This document shows positions 43,739-51,406 of a stretch of 64,000 bases of DNA, one piece after another. Both the position numbers and the translations under genes were made by a program. The stretch is taken from assembly GCF_002218045.2 (NCBI RefSeq), contig NZ_AP018685.1:1240001-1304000 (forward strand), given 5' to 3'. How positions within the stretch are numbered: the first letter of the stretch is position 1; each line of letters begins with the position of its first letter. Source of the stretch: Vibrio rumoiensis (GTDB lineage: Bacteria > Pseudomonadota > Gammaproteobacteria > Enterobacterales > Vibrionaceae). The notes beneath the pieces are model-generated. The model made no database searches. It was not told the origin of the DNA and worked only from the letters and a program-made list of their open reading frames with translations.

Positions 43739-43824
43739 AATTTTGCGATATGGACTCTTTTAAAGAATCGATATCAGATGGTGTTCTAACTTTTCAGTTA
43801 AGGCATCGCAATAAAGAATTGCGT

Positions 43825-43911
43825 GCCCTGGTGGTGGAATTGGTAGACACAAGGGATTTAAAATCCCTCGGCGTTCGCGCTGTGCCGGTTCAAGTCCGGC
43901 CCGGGGCACCA
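43825..43911 (+). tRNA. tRNA-Leu (UAA)
   Basis: The 87-nt class II tRNA has acceptor GCCCTGG/CCGGGGC, anticodon stem AGGGA/TCCCT with loop TTTAAAA (TAA), a long variable arm CGGCGTTCGCGCTG, and encoded ACCA. It closely matches E. coli tRNA-Leu(UAA). Confidence 0.97.
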
Positions 43912-43939
43912 TCTATAAAAGTCTACATTATGTAGCAAT

Positions 43940-44015
43940 GCGACACTAGCTCAGCTGGTAGAGCGCAACCTTGCCAAGGTTGAGGTCACGAGTTCGAACC
44001 TCGTGTGTCGCTCCA
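43940..44015 (+). tRNA. tRNA-Gly (GCC), copy 2
   Basis: The gene is identical in all 76 bases to the copy at 43663, with intact T arm and encoded TCCA. It is followed by the cluster terminator and then by two altered copies of itself. Confidence 0.97.
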
Positions 44016-44020
44016 AATAA

Positions 44021-44050
44021 GAAAGCCCTAGCAGAAATGCTAGGGCTTTT
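44021..44050 (+). terminator. tRNA cluster terminator
   Basis: AGCCCTAGCA, loop GAAA, TGCTAGGGCT then TTTT: a perfect 10-bp stem. Close copies follow each of the two altered tRNA-Gly sequences (44187-44216 and 44352-44382). Confidence 0.92.
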
Positions 44051-44089
44051 GCATTTTAAATTAAGTGATTTCGAGATTCGAGTTCTTCA

Positions 44090-44179
44090 GTGACACAGGC
44101 TCAGCTGGTAGAGCGCAACCTTGCCAAGGTTGAAGTCACGGCTAGTTCATAAAAGCAGGGAACCTCGTGTGTCGATCCA
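44090..44179 (+). pseudogene. tRNA-Gly-like sequence with T-arm insertion, copy A
   Basis: This 90-nt sequence matches tRNA-Gly(GCC) through the D and anticodon arms (anticodon GCC kept). The 7 nt between TCACG and ACCTCGTG are replaced by 21 nt containing TAGTTCATAAAAGCAGGG, so the T arm is broken. The acceptor is also damaged: GTGACAC against GTGTCGA gives a mismatch at 1-72, and TAGC at the D-arm base has become AGGC. It is probably not a working tRNA. Confidence 0.85.
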
Positions 44180-44255
44180 AATAAGAAAGCCCTAGCAGAA
44201 ATGCTGGGGCTTTCTTATATTTCAAATTAAGTGATTTCGAGGTTCGAGTTCTTCA
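44180..44255 (+). repeat. Duplicated spacer between altered tRNA-Gly copies
   Basis: This segment repeats 44016-44089: AAATAAGAAAGCCC hairpin terminator, then a shared AAATTAAGTGATTTCGA...TTCGAGTTCTTCAG stretch ending at the next tRNA-like copy. It shows that tRNA, terminator and spacer were duplicated together as a unit. Confidence 0.85.
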
Positions 44256-44345
44256 GCGACACTAGCTCAGCTGGTAGAGCGCAATCTTGCCAAGGTTGAG
44301 GTCACGCCTAGTTCGTAAAAGCAGGGGACCTCGTGTGTCGCTCCA
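44256..44345 (+). pseudogene. tRNA-Gly-like sequence with T-arm insertion, copy B
   Basis: This 90-nt sequence has an intact acceptor (GCGACAC/GTGTCGC), intact D arm, anticodon GCC with a single C-to-T change making a T-G wobble in the stem, and encoded TCCA. It has the same 21-nt T-arm replacement as copy A (18 of 21 positions identical). Apart from that insertion it could still fold as a tRNA, so it may be transcribed and processed. Confidence 0.82.
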
Positions 44346-44530
44346 AATAAGAAAGCCCTAGTAGAAATGCTGGGGCTTTTTTGCGTTTCAATCGATGCTC
44401 ATAAAGTTAGTCGGATGTTCTTGAGTAGTTAATTGTTTTTTTACTGAGCTTACAAGTGTTTCGCTTTTTGGGTGCTTTGAGGTAAAATCGCGCCAAACAG
44501 AAACATCTGTACGCTCAACTGGAAGAAATT

Positions 44531-46342
44531 ATGTCTCTTGATGCTTATCATCTTATCCGTTTGTTTAAACACCAAGCTCAACAACGTGCTGATCAAATTG
44601 CGTTGGAAGGCTTTGAAATTCAGGCTCCTTGGAATCTTGTAACTTGGCAGAAACTTGAAGAGCAAACTGATAAATTGGCAAAAGTGTTAATTAAGCTTGG
44701 TGTTTCTATCCAAGATAAATGCGCTATCCTTTCACAAAACTGCCCACAATGGACTTATGCCGATTTGGCGAGTTTAAAGGCGAGAGCTGTGGTTGTGCCT
44801 ATCTACCCAACCAGTACGCTTGAACAAGCACAATTTATTTTAAATGATGCCGAAGTAAAGGTGTTGTTTGTAAATGATGCTCAGCAATACCAAATGGCAT
44901 GTGAGTTACAAGAGCAACTACCGGGTATTGAATCTATCGTGGTGTTTGATCGTACGGTGACTTTAAAGGCTCGTCCTCAACATTGGCACCTAGATGAATT
45001 GCTGGGTGATAACTTCAAAATAGATACCATACAGTCTCAATCGCTAGCAGAGCGAATCGAGCAGGTGAATCTTGATGATCTTGTAACCTTGATTTATACA
45101 TCGGGTACCACGGGTGATCCTAAAGGTGTAATGTTAGATTACCGCAATTTTGCTTCTACGATTGCTCAGCATGATGAAGTATTAGGCTTTACAGAGGGTG
45201 ATACTTCGTTAGCATTTCTTCCATTGAGCCATGTGTTTGAACGTAGTTGGTCATTCTATGTATTAGCGCGCGGTGGTAAAAATGTTTATTTGCAAGATAC
45301 CAATCGTGTTAAACAAGCGATCAGTGCGACTAAGCCCAATACTCTGTGCGTAGTACCAAGATTTTTAGAAAAAGTGTACAGCGCAATCCAAGAACAAGTA
45401 ACCAAAGGCAGCAAAGTTAAACAACTGATCTTTGCTTGGGCGATGAAGGTAGGTAAGAAGCAATTTGAAGCTAACCAAGGTCGTCATTCATCAAATGTTT
45501 TTCTTAAGTGGCAAAATCAACTGGCGACGAAACTTGTCTTCAGTAAATTACAAAATGCACTCGGTGGTCGCTTGAAGTTTATGCCTTGTGGTGGTGCGGC
45601 GCTAGATGCCGATGTTGCCGGTTTTTTCCATGCGATCAATGTTCCAGTGTTATGTGGCTATGGTATGACAGAAACTACCGCAACAGTGACCTGCAATACT
45701 ATAGATAACCGCGTGACAGGCTCAAATGGTCAACCATTAAGTCAAACTGAAGTGAAGTTGGGCAAAGATAACGAAATCTTGATCCGCGGTGATATTGTCA
45801 TGAAAGGCTATTACAACCGCCCTGAAGATACATCAGAAACATTTGAAGATGGTTGGTTAAAAACGGGCGATGCCGGTCAGTTTGATGAAAATGGTAATTT
45901 ATACATTACCGATCGTATTAAAGAATTAATGAAAACCTCCAATGGTAAATACATTGCTCCGCAACGTGTAGAAGGCAAAGTTGGCAGCTGTTCTTTCATC
46001 GAACAAGTTGCGATTGTTGCTGATGCGAAAAATTATGTGACTGCGTTAATCGTTCCTGCTTTTGAAGCGTTAGATACTTGGGCGAAAGAGAAAGGTATTC
46101 ATTATGAGTCGCCATTGGAGTTATTGAAGCATAGCCATGTGGTTGAGCATTTTGAGCAAAGGCTGAAGCATTTACAAAAAGAATTAGCCGGCTTTGAAAA
46201 AATTAAAAAATTCACCTTATTACCAAAAGAATTTTCAATTGAAGAAGGCTTAATTACCCCTACATTGAAACTGCGTCGTAAAAAGATTTACGAAAAATAC
46301 AAAAAAGAAATCCAGGCAATGTACGCGGCGAAGAAGTCGTAA
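44531..46342 (+). CDS. Long-chain acyl-CoA synthetase (AMP-forming)
   Basis: This ANL-superfamily ligase (603 aa) activates a fatty acid as acyl-AMP and then acyl-CoA. Motifs: the P-loop TLIYTSGTTGDPKGVML, LAFLPLSHVFERSW, the adenine-binding GYGMTETTATVTCN, the hinge DGWLKTGDAGQFDENGNLYITDRIKELMKTSNGKYIAP, and a C-terminal lysine region LITPTLKLRRKKI. The type resembles the FadD15/ACSL-like group rather than E. coli FadD. It sits between the tRNA cluster and the norspermidine genes without an obvious link to either. Confidence 0.92.
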   Translation: MSLDAYHLIRLFKHQAQQRADQIALEGFEIQAPWNLVTWQKLEEQTDKLAKVLIKLGVSIQDKCAILSQNCPQWTYADLASLKARAVVVPIYPTSTLEQAQFILNDAEVKVLFVNDAQQYQMACELQEQLPGIESIVVFDRTVTLKARPQHWHLDELLGDNFKIDTIQSQSLAERIEQVNLDDLVTLIYTSGTTGDPKGVMLDYRNFASTIAQHDEVLGFTEGDTSLAFLPLSHVFERSWSFYVLARGGKNVYLQDTNRVKQAISATKPNTLCVVPRFLEKVYSAIQEQVTKGSKVKQLIFAWAMKVGKKQFEANQGRHSSNVFLKWQNQLATKLVFSKLQNALGGRLKFMPCGGAALDADVAGFFHAINVPVLCGYGMTETTATVTCNTIDNRVTGSNGQPLSQTEVKLGKDNEILIRGDIVMKGYYNRPEDTSETFEDGWLKTGDAGQFDENGNLYITDRIKELMKTSNGKYIAPQRVEGKVGSCSFIEQVAIVADAKNYVTALIVPAFEALDTWAKEKGIHYESPLELLKHSHVVEHFEQRLKHLQKELAGFEKIKKFTLLPKEFSIEEGLITPTLKLRRKKIYEKYKKEIQAMYAAKKS

Positions 46343-46511
46343 TGAGATTAAAATCAACAACTTCATGATGTGATGAAAGGGGAGGAATAATTAATTTTAT
46401 TTCTCCCTTTAAAATTGTTTGCGTTGAAAATAATTTTTGTGTTATTTTCCGCCACAATCTCAAGGTTAAACCTAATAATTGATTAGGGGTAGCGTTACCT
46501 TAGGGGGATAC

Positions 46512-46612
46512 GCGTAAGGACATTCAAGCTGATTGTGCCATTACGTATGAGTAGGTACTGTTAACATCGAGTTAATCAGTAGACGGGAACCGGTGCGAAA
46601 GACATCCGCATT
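46512..46612 (+). ncRNA. Candidate structured leader RNA
   Basis: Hairpin 1 (46512-46545) pairs CGTAA-GG-ACA with TGT-CC-TTACG. Hairpin 2 (46556-46581) pairs TACTGTTAAC with GTTAATCAGTA with one bulge across loop ATCGA. Hairpin 3 (about 46593-46611) closes with TGCG/CGCA around AAAGACATC. They stand just before a small upstream ORF and the norspermidine operon. It may be a regulatory leader; conservation has not been tested. Confidence 0.35.
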
Positions 46613-46630
46613 GTTATAGGAAGCCCAACT

Positions 46631-46789
46631 TTGAAAACATTAATCCAGATTTTAAAAATCAGCTTTACTCATCTTAATCGTTCAATTGTGGCCTTTTTGC
46701 GCACGATGGAACGTTGTCATATTACGAGTTCAACTAGTTATAGTTGTACTCCGTTAAGTCGCCGTACTTCAAACATCACAGAACCGTGA
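46631..46789 (+). CDS. Candidate upstream leader peptide of the norspermidine operon
   Basis: This 52-codon frame starts at TTG behind TAGGAAG. It begins MKTLIQILKISFTHLNRS and ends RRTSNITEP before TGA. An internal ATG at 46706 would give a 27-residue version. A terminal Glu-Pro-stop is a known slow-termination context, and several regulatory arrest peptides (for example TnaC) end in Pro-stop. It ends 182 nt before the aminotransferase/decarboxylase start. It is not a recognised family, and the non-ATG start lowers confidence. Confidence 0.35.
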   Translation: MKTLIQILKISFTHLNRSIVAFLRTMERCHITSSTSYSCTPLSRRTSNITEP

Positions 46790-46971
46790 TTTATATTCGC
46801 TAATTTCTGATTTGCTTTTTGCATTTCTCGCCTATTGTTTGCAATTTTATTTGTGAACAAGGGAGGCGTTTAGTGTCTTCAATTTGAAGTAATGACTTAT
46901 TTTCATTGAAGTCGGTTTGGCGGTTAATTCTGCCAGTATTTAATATCTATACCGTTTTTAAGGGTTTATAA

Positions 46972-49890
46972 ATGACCACTGCTTTTGACTTTGAGCTTAA
47001 TTCAGCTCAAACACCATTTACCACAAATATTCCATACGTAGATGGTGTGTATGATCTTGCCCTTGATCAAGTATTACTCGATCAAGAACAGCATGAATCA
47101 GCGGTTCGTTCTTATCCACGCCGTTTGCCTATCGCAATTAAGCGTGCCTATGGTGCTTTAGTTGAAGATACGCGTGGCCAGTTGTTTTTAGATTGTCTTG
47201 CCGGTGCGGGCACCTTGGTATTGGGTTACAACCATCCAGAAATAAACCAAGCATTAAAAGAACAACTTGATACGGGTCTACCTTATCAAACCTTAGATAT
47301 TACGACGCCAGCAAAAGATCGTTTTATCAAGCAAGTTAAATCATTCCTGCCTGCGGATTTTGCTGAAAACTCAGTGATTCAATTCTGTGGTCCATCGGGC
47401 GCCGATGCGGTTGAAGCGGCAATTAAACTGGCTAAGCAAACAACTGGCCGTAATACCATGATTGCCTTCCGTGGTGCTTATCACGGTATGACCAATGGCA
47501 CCATGGGCATGATGGGGAACTTAGGCACGAAAGCACGTCGTACTGGCTTGATGTCAGATGTTCACTTTATGCCTTTCCCATATAGCCTACGTTGCCCATT
47601 TGGTCTGGGTGGTGAAGAAGGCGCGAAACAAAATATTCGTTATATTGAGCGTATGCTACACGATGATGAGAGCGGGATTCAAAAGCCTGCGGCCATTATT
47701 GTTGAGCCAGTACAAGGTGAAGGCGGCGTTATTCCCGCTCCAGCATTTTGGTTACGTGAATTACGCCGAATCACCCAAGAACACGGCATCCTATTGATCT
47801 TTGATGAGATCCAATGTGGTGTCGGAAAAACCGGTTACAATTTTGCCTTTGAAGAATCGGGCATTTCACCGGATATTCTTTGTTTATCAAAGGCGATTGG
47901 TGGCGGCCTGCCTATGTCGATTTTAGTATTTAACAAAGAAATCGATACTTGGAATCCAGGTGAACACACAGGGACTTTCCGTGGTAACCAATTAGCGATG
48001 GTGTCTGGTGCGAAAGCGTTAGAAATCATCCAACGTGATAACTTAGTTGAACATGCCAAAGTGGCGGGTCAATACTTGCGTGCAGGGTTAGAAAAGCTTC
48101 AACAGGAAGTGGGTTGCATTGCTGAGGTACGTGGTAAAGGTCTGATGCTTGGTGCGGAAGTCGTACAGCCTAATGGTGAGTTGAATAAATTTGGCGAGCC
48201 AGCTTCTGCTTCGGCATTAACTTTAAAAATTCAACGCGCAGCATTAGAGCGTGGCTTGATGATTGAAAAAGGTGGCCGCGACGGTTCGGTATTGCGTTTC
48301 TTACCGCCTGTGATTATCAGCTTTGAGCAGATTGATTTTGCTTTGAAAACCCTAAAAGAGGCGATCATTGCCGTGGGCGGGGGGATTGACCCAACCAAAG
48401 AAGCCATCTCACATCAAGATTGGCAGCAGCACTTCATTCAAACTGGCGCACACGGCGCAGACAGTTTTGAAAAAGCGATGAACCAAACAACCCAAGCGAT
48501 GAAAGCGGTATTTGAAGCGGTAGATAAACCTTATTCAGGTATCGATCCACAGTTGCTAAAAGCGCAGATTGAAGCGGTCAATTTGGATTCAAGTAATAGT
48601 GATTTACAACAAGTGATCAATAGCACCACCAATTTAGTGGCGAAGAATTCGATCTTTGTGCAGCACCCAAATTGCATTGCACATTTACACACGCCACCAT
48701 TAGTGCCAGCGATTGCCGCTGAAGCCATGATTGCCTCTTTGAATCAGTCGATGGATTCATGGGATCAAGCATCTGCTGCGACTTATGTTGAGCAACGTGT
48801 GGTGGATTGGTTATGTGAGCGTTACAACATGGGTGAGCAAGCCGATGGTGTGTTTACCAGTGGTGGTACGCAAAGCAACCAAATGGGCCTATTGTTAGCT
48901 CGTGATTGGATTGCCGATAAATTAAGCCAGCACTCGATCCAAAAGCTCGGTCTACCCGATTACGCCGATAAATTACGTATTGTATGTTCGAAGAAATCTC
49001 ACTTCACGGTGCAAAAAACAGCGTCATTAATGGGCCTAGGTGAAGCCGCAGTCGTGTGTGTGGATACCCACAACGATGGCACGATCAATACCGATGCAAT
49101 GACTGAAACATTAAATCAACTGAAAGCCGATGGGTTAATTCCATTTGCGATGGTGGGCACTGCGGGTACAACCGATCACGGTGCGATTGATGATCTCAAT
49201 ACTTTGGCCGATTTAGCTGAGCAGCACGATATTTGGTTCCATGTGGATGGGGCATACGGTGGTGCATTAATTCTAAGTAGCCATAAACATCGCTTAACCG
49301 GTATTGAGCGTGCGTCTTCAATTAGTGTGGACTTCCATAAGTTATTTTATCAACCAATCAGTTGTGGTGCGGTGCTGGTGAAAGACAAAGCGAACTTTAA
49401 ATACTTATTGCACCATGCCGATTACTTAAACCGTGAAACCGATGAACTGCCAAATCTAGTCGATAAATCAATGGCCACTACACGTCGTTTTGACGCGTTA
49501 AAAGTCTTTATGACGATGCAGAGCGTAGGTACTCAAGCACTCGGTGAAATGTACGACCACTTGATCGAACAAACCCATGAAGTGGCACAAATGGTAGCCA
49601 ATAATGCCGCGTTTGAACTATTAGCCCCGCCAGCACTATCAACGGTATTGATGCGTTATAGCAACGCTAATTTGAGTGAACAGGAGTTAAATGACTTAAA
49701 CCGTCAAATTCGTATTGAAGCTTTAGTTCGTGGTGTAGCGGTACTAGGTGAAACGACTGTCGATGGTAAAGCGGCGCTGAAATTTACTATTTTGAACCCA
49801 TGCCTAACCTTGAATGATTTTGAAGCATTATTGAATGATGTGACTGAGTTGGCTCAAGTGTTAACGGCGGAAAATGCTTTAACGCATTAA
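46972..49890 (+). CDS. Fused L-2,4-diaminobutyrate aminotransferase / decarboxylase
   Basis: This 972-aa bifunctional PLP enzyme makes 1,3-diaminopropane from aspartate semialdehyde for norspermidine synthesis. The N-terminal class III aminotransferase (about 1-460) has GPSGADAVEAAIKLAKQTTGR, IFDEIQCGVGKTG and the PLP lysine in LCLSKAIGGGLP. The C-terminal group II decarboxylase (about 490-972) has VFTSGGTQSNQMGLLLARD, VDGAYGGAL and the PLP lysine in SISVDFHKLFYQP. The fusion is characteristic of Vibrio (VC1625 type). It is first of three norspermidine genes. Confidence 0.95.
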   Translation: MTTAFDFELNSAQTPFTTNIPYVDGVYDLALDQVLLDQEQHESAVRSYPRRLPIAIKRAYGALVEDTRGQLFLDCLAGAGTLVLGYNHPEINQALKEQLDTGLPYQTLDITTPAKDRFIKQVKSFLPADFAENSVIQFCGPSGADAVEAAIKLAKQTTGRNTMIAFRGAYHGMTNGTMGMMGNLGTKARRTGLMSDVHFMPFPYSLRCPFGLGGEEGAKQNIRYIERMLHDDESGIQKPAAIIVEPVQGEGGVIPAPAFWLRELRRITQEHGILLIFDEIQCGVGKTGYNFAFEESGISPDILCLSKAIGGGLPMSILVFNKEIDTWNPGEHTGTFRGNQLAMVSGAKALEIIQRDNLVEHAKVAGQYLRAGLEKLQQEVGCIAEVRGKGLMLGAEVVQPNGELNKFGEPASASALTLKIQRAALERGLMIEKGGRDGSVLRFLPPVIISFEQIDFALKTLKEAIIAVGGGIDPTKEAISHQDWQQHFIQTGAHGADSFEKAMNQTTQAMKAVFEAVDKPYSGIDPQLLKAQIEAVNLDSSNSDLQQVINSTTNLVAKNSIFVQHPNCIAHLHTPPLVPAIAAEAMIASLNQSMDSWDQASAATYVEQRVVDWLCERYNMGEQADGVFTSGGTQSNQMGLLLARDWIADKLSQHSIQKLGLPDYADKLRIVCSKKSHFTVQKTASLMGLGEAAVVCVDTHNDGTINTDAMTETLNQLKADGLIPFAMVGTAGTTDHGAIDDLNTLADLAEQHDIWFHVDGAYGGALILSSHKHRLTGIERASSISVDFHKLFYQPISCGAVLVKDKANFKYLLHHADYLNRETDELPNLVDKSMATTRRFDALKVFMTMQSVGTQALGEMYDHLIEQTHEVAQMVANNAAFELLAPPALSTVLMRYSNANLSEQELNDLNRQIRIEALVRGVAVLGETTVDGKAALKFTILNPCLTLNDFEALLNDVTELAQVLTAENALTH

Positions 49891-49899
49891 TCTCTATGT

Positions 49900-49936
49900 T
49901 AGGCGGCTTTATAGCTAAAGCTGCCTACGTTTATTT
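49900..49936 (+). terminator. Hairpin between fused enzyme and dehydrogenase genes
   Basis: TAGGCGGCTTTA, loop TAGC, TAAAGCTGCCTA with one mismatch, then CGTTTATTTCT. The T-run is imperfect, so it may only reduce readthrough or stabilise the upstream mRNA. Confidence 0.55.
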
Positions 49937-49996
49937 CTATTGCTCTATTAAAAGAGAAGTAATCTATTAACCCTCAAGAAGGAAGGTGACTTAAAG

Positions 49997-51241
49997 ATGT
50001 CTATTTTACAAATTGGCGCAGGTGGTGTTGGTTGGGTTGTGGCTCACAAAGCAGCTCAAAACAATGATGTACTCGGTGATATTACGCTTGCCTCTCGCAC
50101 GATTGCGAAATGTGAAAAAATCATCGAGTCGATTAAAGGTAAAAATAACCTTAAAGACCCATCTAAAAAATTAGAAGCACGATTTGTAGACGCTGATGAT
50201 GTGGCATCTTTAGTAGCGCTTATCAATGAAGTAAAACCTGATCTCGTGATCAATGCTGGGCCTCCATGGGTGAATGTTACAATCATGGAAGCCTGCTACC
50301 AAGCTAAAGTATCTTACCTTGATACATCGGTAGCCGTAGATTTATGCAGTGAAGGTCAACAAGTGCCTGAAGCTTACGATCCACAGTGGGCATTTCGTGA
50401 AAAATTCGCGGAAGCAGGCATCACTGGTATTTTAGGTGCTGGCTTTGATCCGGGCGTAGTAAGTGTGTTTGCAGCTTATGCTGTGAAGCATCTATTTGAT
50501 GAAATTGACACCATTGATGTGATGGATGTGAACGCGGGTGATCACGGTAAGAAATTTGCCACTAACTTTGACCCAGAAACAAACATGCTTGAAATCCAAG
50601 GTGATTCTTTCTACTGGGAAGAGGGCAGCTGGAAACAAGTTCCTTGTCACACTCGTATGCTTGAGTTTGATTTCCCAAATTGCGGTGAGTTTAAAGTCTA
50701 CTCAATGGCGCATGATGAAGTTCGTTCAATGCAAGAATTCATTCCAGCAAAACGTATCGAATTCTGGATGGGCTTTGGTGACCGTTACTTAAACTACTTC
50801 AATTGCATGAAGGACATTGGTCTATTAAGCCCTGATCCCATTACTTTACAAGACGGTACAGTGGTTGAACCGCTAAAAGTATTAAAAGCATTATTGCCCG
50901 ATCCGACGTCTCTTGCACCGGGCTACACAGGCAAAACCTGTATTGGTACTTGGGTTCAAGGTACAAAAGATGGCAAAGCACGTAGCGTGTTTATCTACAA
51001 CAATGCTGACCATGAAGTGGCCTATGAAGATGTTGAGCATCAAGCGATTGCTTACACAACCGGTGTGCCAGCGATTACCGCTGCGCTGCAATACTTCAAT
51101 GGCTCATGGAATCAAGCCGGTGTGTTTAACATGGAGCAATTAGATCCTGATATGTTCCTAGAAACCATGCCAAAAATTGGTTTAGATTGGCACGTTCAAG
51201 AGCTAGAGCCAGGCCAACCGAAGATTAATATTCTAAAGTAA
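49997..51241 (+). CDS. Carboxynorspermidine dehydrogenase (synthase)
   Basis: This 414-aa NAD(P)H enzyme of the saccharopine-dehydrogenase-like family reductively condenses aspartate semialdehyde with 1,3-diaminopropane to carboxynorspermidine. The N-terminal Rossmann motif is LQIGAGGVGWVVAHKAAQ, then VINAGPPWVNVTIMEAC, YLDTS and ILGAGFDPGVVSVF. The position between the fused diaminobutyrate enzyme and nspC fixes the assignment. A good ribosome-binding site (AAGGAAGG) precedes the ATG. Confidence 0.94.
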   Translation: MSILQIGAGGVGWVVAHKAAQNNDVLGDITLASRTIAKCEKIIESIKGKNNLKDPSKKLEARFVDADDVASLVALINEVKPDLVINAGPPWVNVTIMEACYQAKVSYLDTSVAVDLCSEGQQVPEAYDPQWAFREKFAEAGITGILGAGFDPGVVSVFAAYAVKHLFDEIDTIDVMDVNAGDHGKKFATNFDPETNMLEIQGDSFYWEEGSWKQVPCHTRMLEFDFPNCGEFKVYSMAHDEVRSMQEFIPAKRIEFWMGFGDRYLNYFNCMKDIGLLSPDPITLQDGTVVEPLKVLKALLPDPTSLAPGYTGKTCIGTWVQGTKDGKARSVFIYNNADHEVAYEDVEHQAIAYTTGVPAITAALQYFNGSWNQAGVFNMEQLDPDMFLETMPKIGLDWHVQELEPGQPKINILK

Positions 51242-51303
51242 AGTCGTATCGCGTTGCTCGTGTTTCGTTACCCGAGTACCGCTGGCAGACTCAATTAGTA
51301 AGA

Positions 51304-51342
51304 ACAGCCATAGCATTCGTTATGGCTGTCTTATATCTTTTT
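51304..51342 (+). terminator. Terminator between the dehydrogenase gene and nspC
   Basis: ACAGCCATA, loop, TATGGCTGT (9-bp stem), followed by CTTATATCTTTTTC. It suggests that nspC is partly uncoupled or has its own promoter. Confidence 0.75.
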
Positions 51343-51406
51343 CGAGAAGCATCGCATTCTAGATACGAGAAACGCAGTGCTCGAGAATCGTTTTATGGAA
51401 TTATCT

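Larger units (their letters stand above)
46343..46971. other. Long leader region upstream of the norspermidine genes
   Basis: This 629-bp gap has no annotated gene but is rich in structure. A weak hairpin terminator for the ligase gene lies at 46376-46410 (AAAGGGGAG/CTCCCTTT). From 46512 to 46615 there are three successive hairpins: CGTAAGGACA...TGTGCCATTACG, TACTGTTAAC-ATCGA-GTTAATCAGTA, and TGCG...CGCA. A small open frame runs from 46631 to 46789. I could not match the structure to a known riboswitch. Confidence 0.5.

Noticed and set aside
43726..43935. A 69-aa open frame across tRNA-Leu
   Set aside because: It overlaps tRNA-Gly and tRNA-Leu genes and is chance coding.
43570..44345. tRNA cluster as an integration site of a genomic island
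   Set aside because: No integrase or foreign cargo follows; the next genes are an acyl-CoA ligase and the norspermidine operon. The repeats are explained by local duplication.
46480..46620. Lysine, yybP-ykoY or M-box riboswitch
   Set aside because: Only short fragments resemble those consensus sequences; the conserved cores do not line up.
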